From an uncultured Desulfosporosinus sp. (GTDB lineage Bacteria; Bacillota; Desulfitobacteriia; Desulfitobacteriales; Desulfitobacteriaceae): a stretch of DNA of 64,000 nt. Each line of letters begins with the position of its first letter. The first letter of the stretch is position 1. The stretch is taken from positions 1 to 64,000 of the forward strand of contig CAKMJS010000134.1 of assembly GCA_927405585.1 (NCBI GenBank). The letters run 5' to 3'. A program made the position numbers and the translations under genes. Of this stretch, positions 60,375-64,000 are shown one piece after another. The notes under the pieces were generated by a model. That model made no database searches, was not told the origin of the DNA, and worked only from the letters and a program-made list of their open reading frames with translations.

Positions 60375-61785
60375 GCAAAAGGCGCTACTAGATCACATGA
60401 TGCTCGTTTTCTGTACGGCAGTTCGCTACTCATTCAAGCGACAACTCGAAGGTCAGGTGATCGGTGATCTGGAGAGGGTTGTGGCGCATAAGTACAATTT
60501 GAATATACGACAAGCTAAAGACGCTGTGGAATCGGCGAGGCAGACTATTGTGTCACAGCATGTACTCGTCAAGCTCTACCATGAAGACTATACGAAAAAG
60601 GCTGAGGCACTTGTTAAGAAACTTAAAAACCCGAAGCTATCTGTTCGCAAGGTCAAAGCATTAACTTCAAAATTAGCAAAACGTCAGCGCAAGCTAAGCT
60701 ATTGGACGGTGTTCAAAGAGAGTAAGACCTTTCCGCCGGTTACGTTTGGCACTAAAGAAATGTTTCTTAGGCGGTGCAAAGGTTTGATCACAAAGAAGGA
60801 ATGGAACGACCGCAGGAACAACCGTTTTTACAGTCGTGGTGATAAATCGAAGGGCGGAAATCCGAATTTAAGGGTAGTCTTTAAGGAGGAAGCTAGTTTT
60901 TTGGAAGTCTCTACGTTTGAAAAGACACCCAAGAATAGAGCAATCAAAGTACTAATTCCGATTTACCTACCTCAAAAACTGTCTAAGAAGACTGGTAATG
61001 TCAACGGCATTCCTTATAGGCAATTGTTTATAGATTCGTTAGAACGAGGTGAAGCCTACCAAGTGGAGTTACTTAAACGAGAAGGCAAATATTATGCTCA
61101 CATTACGTTTGATGAACTTGAAGCGAAGGTTATCTATACTGGACACCTCAGTGCGATTGGTACCGATACAAATCCCAATGGATTTGGACTCACCGAGGTT
61201 GGTATCAATGGCAACTACAAGTGCCACACCTATTTAAAGCAGCATGAATTAACCTTCTGTCGCGGTAATCGGCGGACAAACTTATGTGGTGAGCTTGTAG
61301 CTCAGGCAGTTGACAAGGCAGAGAAACATCATTGCGGGATGGCTACGGAGAACTTGAAGTTTAAGGACGACCTTGATGTAGCAAGTAAGTTGGCGAGAGT
61401 AAATCATCAGTTTGTTTATTCAACGCTACTTCAAATGTTGGAACGACGATGCCTACGCCATGGTGTTGAATTTATTAAAGTAAAGCCTCAATTCACAAGT
61501 AAAATTGGTTTGTATAAGTATTGTCACCAGTACGGTTTAGCTGTTCACAATGGTGCTGCCTTAGTTATTGCAAGACGAAGTTACGGTTTAAAAGAAGCTG
61601 TACCAAAACTTCTTCAGGATAAATTAATACTTGAGAAAAAACTGGTCGCTTTTAAAAAAATGAACGCATGGGGTCAGTGGAGTGAAATTAGTAAACAAGT
61701 AACGAAATTGTTTAAGAAACGAAAGGAAGTGAACACGCCTGGTTTATGGCTAGTGCGTAGGAAAGAACTACTGGGGATTGCTTAA
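60331..61785 (+). CDS. tnpB: TnpB-family RNA-guided nuclease homologue of the IS607 element
   Basis: A TnpB-like protein of about 484 residues. RuvC-I is seen in IGTDTNPNGFGLTEV (Asp, near 279) and RuvC-II in MATENLKFK (Glu, near 341). The RuvC-III region reads QYGLAVHNGAALVIARRSYG, with no aspartate at the usual place (near 405). The usual CxxC-CxxC zinc ribbon is not evident either. It is longer than minimal TnpB proteins. ATG 60331 is chosen, with GAGGTGAG upstream. Whether cleavage activity is retained is open; TnpB proteins cut DNA guided by omega RNA from the element's right end. Confidence 0.85.
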   Translation: MKTTMKAILIDLTSEQKALLDHMMLVFCTAVRYSFKRQLEGQVIGDLERVVAHKYNLNIRQAKDAVESARQTIVSQHVLVKLYHEDYTKKAEALVKKLKNPKLSVRKVKALTSKLAKRQRKLSYWTVFKESKTFPPVTFGTKEMFLRRCKGLITKKEWNDRRNNRFYSRGDKSKGGNPNLRVVFKEEASFLEVSTFEKTPKNRAIKVLIPIYLPQKLSKKTGNVNGIPYRQLFIDSLERGEAYQVELLKREGKYYAHITFDELEAKVIYTGHLSAIGTDTNPNGFGLTEVGINGNYKCHTYLKQHELTFCRGNRRTNLCGELVAQAVDKAEKHHCGMATENLKFKDDLDVASKLARVNHQFVYSTLLQMLERRCLRHGVEFIKVKPQFTSKIGLYKYCHQYGLAVHNGAALVIARRSYGLKEAVPKLLQDKLILEKKLVAFKKMNAWGQWSEISKQVTKLFKKRKEVNTPGLWLVRRKELLGIA

Positions 61786-62035
61786 CAATTGAACTTAAAA
61801 TAAACCACTGCATAAGTACACTTAGTTGAAAGGCTTGTGCGGAGTGACCTTTAAGGGCGACTAACAGTCGCACATCTGGTGTACTAATGGATGTCGTGCT
61901 CCATAGGCGTTACGGATGTTTGATACGAAAGTATTAACCCTAGTAGCTGAATCCTGTGAAGCTACCACTTTGTTTAGTCGGCAAAGTGAAGATACTGGGC
62001 AAATGTATAGAATTGTTCAGTATTTAGAAACCAGG
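61786..62035 (+). ncRNA. Candidate omega-RNA / right-end region of the IS607 element
   Basis: About 250 nt of non-coding, hairpin-rich sequence follows tnpB: GCGAC/GTCGC, CACTTTG/CAAAGTG and ATACTG/CAGTAT pairs can be drawn in order. In TnpB systems the scaffold RNA overlaps the tnpB 3' end and extends to the element's right border, with the guide taken from the flank. The 3' border here is close to the priA start. Call based on position and structure only. Confidence 0.5.
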
Positions 62036-62042
62036 CGTCATA

Positions 62043-64000
62043 ATGTTAAGCTATGCTGAAGTCTTAGTTGATGTAGCAAATCGGCGCCTAGATCAAAGTT
62101 ATCATTATCTTATTCCTGAACTACTTGACGTTAAGATAGGGATGCGGGTTCTTGTTTCACTCCAGAACCGCAAGGTTCAGGGGCTTGTTGTGAATGTGAC
62201 AAATGAGCTACCCTATGAACTGGCATTAGTGACGATCAAACCTGTCTTAGAGCGTATGGACAAAGATAGCCTAATCCCTCCAGACCTAATTGAACTAGCC
62301 CATTGGTTAGCTCAAACGACCATTTGCTCAATTGCTCAAAGCCTACATACGGTTTGGCCGCTTCTCAATGGAAAAGTGGAAGAGTGGGTTATTCCCTTGG
62401 CGTCCCTTAAGGATGCGGATGTTCAGACCTTACAATGGCTAGATCCAGATGCCTTCCGAGCGATGAATGTAATTAACCGAGCACGGAGTAAAGCGATTGC
62501 CCTAAATACCTTTATTAAGCGAGCGGATATTTCCGGTACAACCCTCGAGAAGCTGATCCAACAAGGGTGGATTAAAAAGGAAGCGCGCTTTGTATCGATA
62601 GGGAAAGGGGCTGTGAAGAAAGGAACCTTGGGTGAGGATCCTTTAGTGAAATCGCTTAACCAAGAAAACGGGGCAAATGGGCCTGAGAATCGAACAGGTC
62701 GAACGTATGAATTAACGAGGGAGCAAGCGACAGCGGTGAAGAGCGTGGTGGCTTCTTTAGAAGAAGGCTCGTCCCATACTATTCTGTTGCATGGTGTGAC
62801 GGGTAGTGGTAAAACGGATGTTTATCGTGATTTGATAGCGCATGTCATTGCACAAGGCGGAGACGCAATTCTTCTTGTTCCAGAAATTTCTCTAACCTCA
62901 CAAGTTGCTCGGTATTTTGAGACCCAATTCGGCGACCAAGTCATTATTTTGCACTCTGGGTTACGACCAAGAGAGAAAATGAAAGCTTGGGAGGATATTT
63001 TGGCAGGTGATAAGCGGATTGTGATTGGAGCTCGTTCTGCAGTGTTTGCACCGCTACTGAATTTGCGGCTGATCATTTTGGATGAGGAACATGATGGCGC
63101 CTATAAACAAGATGAGAATCCCAAATATCATGCGCGAGACGTCGCTCGCAAACGCATGGAACAGCTCAAAGGAGTCGTTTTGCTTGGTAGTGCAACACCA
63201 TCCTTGGAGGCCTATGCTGCGGCACAATCAGGTAAAATTCGTATGCTAACAATGACTCGTCGGATTGGGGAAAGTACCCTGCCCCCGGTTGAGATCGTGG
63301 ATATGAGGGAAGAACTAATAGGGGGAAACCGAAGTGTGTTTTCCCTTCTGCTGCAACAAAAGCTGCGGGAAAGGATAGAGCGGGGCGAGCAAGCAATGCT
63401 CTTTCTGAATCGTAGAGGGTACTCGACTTTTGTAGCTTGTCGAGAATGTGGCTACGTGGTCAGTTGTCCCAATTGTGATATAACCTTGACGTATCATAGC
63501 CAAGGACAGGCCATGCGCTGTCATTATTGTAACCACACAGAACTTCCTCCCCTTACGTGTCCAAAATGTGCTAGCCGGTATATCAGGTTTTTTGGGCAGG
63601 GAACGCAGCGTGTCGAAGAGGAGTTGCAAGGGTTGCTTCCAGAGGTGTCCATATTGCGATTGGATTTCGATACCACCCGCTCTGGAGAAGCGCATCGAAC
63701 AATTTTGGCACGTTTCCGCCGTCAAGAAGCGTCTATTCTAGTTGGAACGCAAATGATGGCTAAAGGACTTGATTTTCCAAATGTCACCTTGGTGGGGGTG
63801 GTTGCTGCTGATCAAACGCTCAATATGCCTGATTTTCGGGCGAGAGAACGGACCTTTCAACTGTTAACCCAGGTTGCAGGTCGAGCGGGACGGAGCACTA
63901 AGCCGGGTGAGGTTATTATACAGACCTATTCCCCGACTGATGGTGCTATTCTGAGAGCTGCTCAGCACGATTACCAAGGGTTTTTTTGGGAAGAAATTCG
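62043..64000 (+). CDS. priA: Primosomal protein N' (replication restart helicase PriA), 3' end outside window
   Basis: At least 652 residues, open to the right edge. The start reads MLSYAEVLVDVANRRLDQSY, the PriA N-terminal DNA-binding domain. The helicase has VTGSGKTDVY (Walker A, about residue 255), DEEHDGAYKQDENPKYH (Walker B and PriA-specific loop), and the zinc-binding cysteines in CRECGYVVSCPNCD, CHYCNH and CPKC (near 465-510). VAGRAGRST is motif VI. ATG 62043 has only a weak AGG upstream. The IS607 element lies directly before it, separating it from the coaBC-metK block it often follows. Confidence 0.95.
   Translation, partial: MLSYAEVLVDVANRRLDQSYHYLIPELLDVKIGMRVLVSLQNRKVQGLVVNVTNELPYELALVTIKPVLERMDKDSLIPPDLIELAHWLAQTTICSIAQSLHTVWPLLNGKVEEWVIPLASLKDADVQTLQWLDPDAFRAMNVINRARSKAIALNTFIKRADISGTTLEKLIQQGWIKKEARFVSIGKGAVKKGTLGEDPLVKSLNQENGANGPENRTGRTYELTREQATAVKSVVASLEEGSSHTILLHGVTGSGKTDVYRDLIAHVIAQGGDAILLVPEISLTSQVARYFETQFGDQVIILHSGLRPREKMKAWEDILAGDKRIVIGARSAVFAPLLNLRLIILDEEHDGAYKQDENPKYHARDVARKRMEQLKGVVLLGSATPSLEAYAAAQSGKIRMLTMTRRIGESTLPPVEIVDMREELIGGNRSVFSLLLQQKLRERIERGEQAMLFLNRRGYSTFVACRECGYVVSCPNCDITLTYHSQGQAMRCHYCNHTELPPLTCPKCASRYIRFFGQGTQRVEEELQGLLPEVSILRLDFDTTRSGEAHRTILARFRRQEASILVGTQMMAKGLDFPNVTLVGVVAADQTLNMPDFRARERTFQLLTQVAGRAGRSTKPGEVIIQTYSPTDGAILRAAQHDYQGFFWEEI

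Larger units (their letters stand above)
59605..62035 (+). mobile_element. IS607-family insertion element
   Basis: A serine-recombinase gene (tnpA) overlapping a tnpB gene is the IS607 arrangement. Left of tnpA are two direct copies of ACATTTCTA (59608 and 59628, 20 bp apart) typical of recombinase-binding repeats. Right of tnpB lies about 250 bp of structured, non-coding sequence. Exact ends cannot be fixed because IS607 elements make no target duplication. It is inserted immediately upstream of priA. Confidence 0.8.

Noticed and set aside
1-64000. tRNA, rRNA, tmRNA or prophage genes
   Set aside because: I looked for characteristic conserved sequences and phage structural or integrase genes and saw none; a covariance-model scan would be decisive for small RNAs.

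Overview
The window looks like a chromosomal segment of a strictly anaerobic, low-to-mid GC endospore-forming Firmicute of the Desulfosporosinus/Desulfitobacterium (Peptococcaceae-like) type. This is inferred from the gene content: many ferredoxin-type Fe-S proteins, an aldehyde ferredoxin oxidoreductase, a four-subunit 2-oxoacid:ferredoxin oxidoreductase, a PrpR-type sigma-54 activator with sigma-54 promoters, LL-diaminopimelate aminotransferase, and the yicC-remA-gmk-rpoZ-coaBC order typical of Firmicutes. No rRNA, tRNA or CRISPR array was recognised.

Layout. 0.1-9 kb: Lhr-like helicase, anchored metallophosphoesterase, ferredoxin plus AOR pair, TraB-family membrane protein, PlsY and an unusual GNAT/class-V aminotransferase fusion. 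9-16 kb: class I aminotransferase, DMT permease and PrpR_N-PAS-AAA-Fis activator, followed by a clear sigma-54 promoter driving a delta-alpha-beta-gamma oxoacid:ferredoxin oxidoreductase. 16.5-26.3 kb: aconitase/LeuC-like hydrolyase without a small subunit, GlcD- and GlcF-like oxidase subunits, a DctPQM TRAP transporter behind a second consensus sigma-54 promoter, and a convergent CitB/DcuS-type two-component system. Together these suggest uptake and oxidation of a carboxylic or hydroxy acid.

26.5-32.4 kb: six genes around a carbon-monoxide-dehydrogenase-like protein that keeps the B-cluster cysteines but has lost the D-cluster cysteines and all six C-cluster ligands. Its neighbours are a CooF-like ferredoxin, two proteins of unknown function, an FAD/NAD oxidoreductase and an MDR dehydrogenase. 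This is the best candidate for an undescribed system. 32.5-38 kb: citrate synthase, then a TPP riboswitch with a thiamine-precursor ABC transporter. Two copies of a 164-bp inverted-repeat element abut the 3' ends of thiamine transporter genes, and a third copy lies upstream of rqcH.

38-53 kb: dapL, MGMT-like protein, the remnant of a TnpB-element right end, rqcH, Ca2+-type P-ATPase, dapF, the housekeeping run yicC-remA-gmk-rpoZ-coaBC-metK, and a paaK/ACT pair. 53-59.5 kb (minus strand): two-component system, ABC-2 transporter, and uracil permease behind a PyrR-type attenuator. 59.6-62 kb: an IS607-family element (serine recombinase, TnpB and a structured 3' region). The window ends inside priA, which is open to the right edge.
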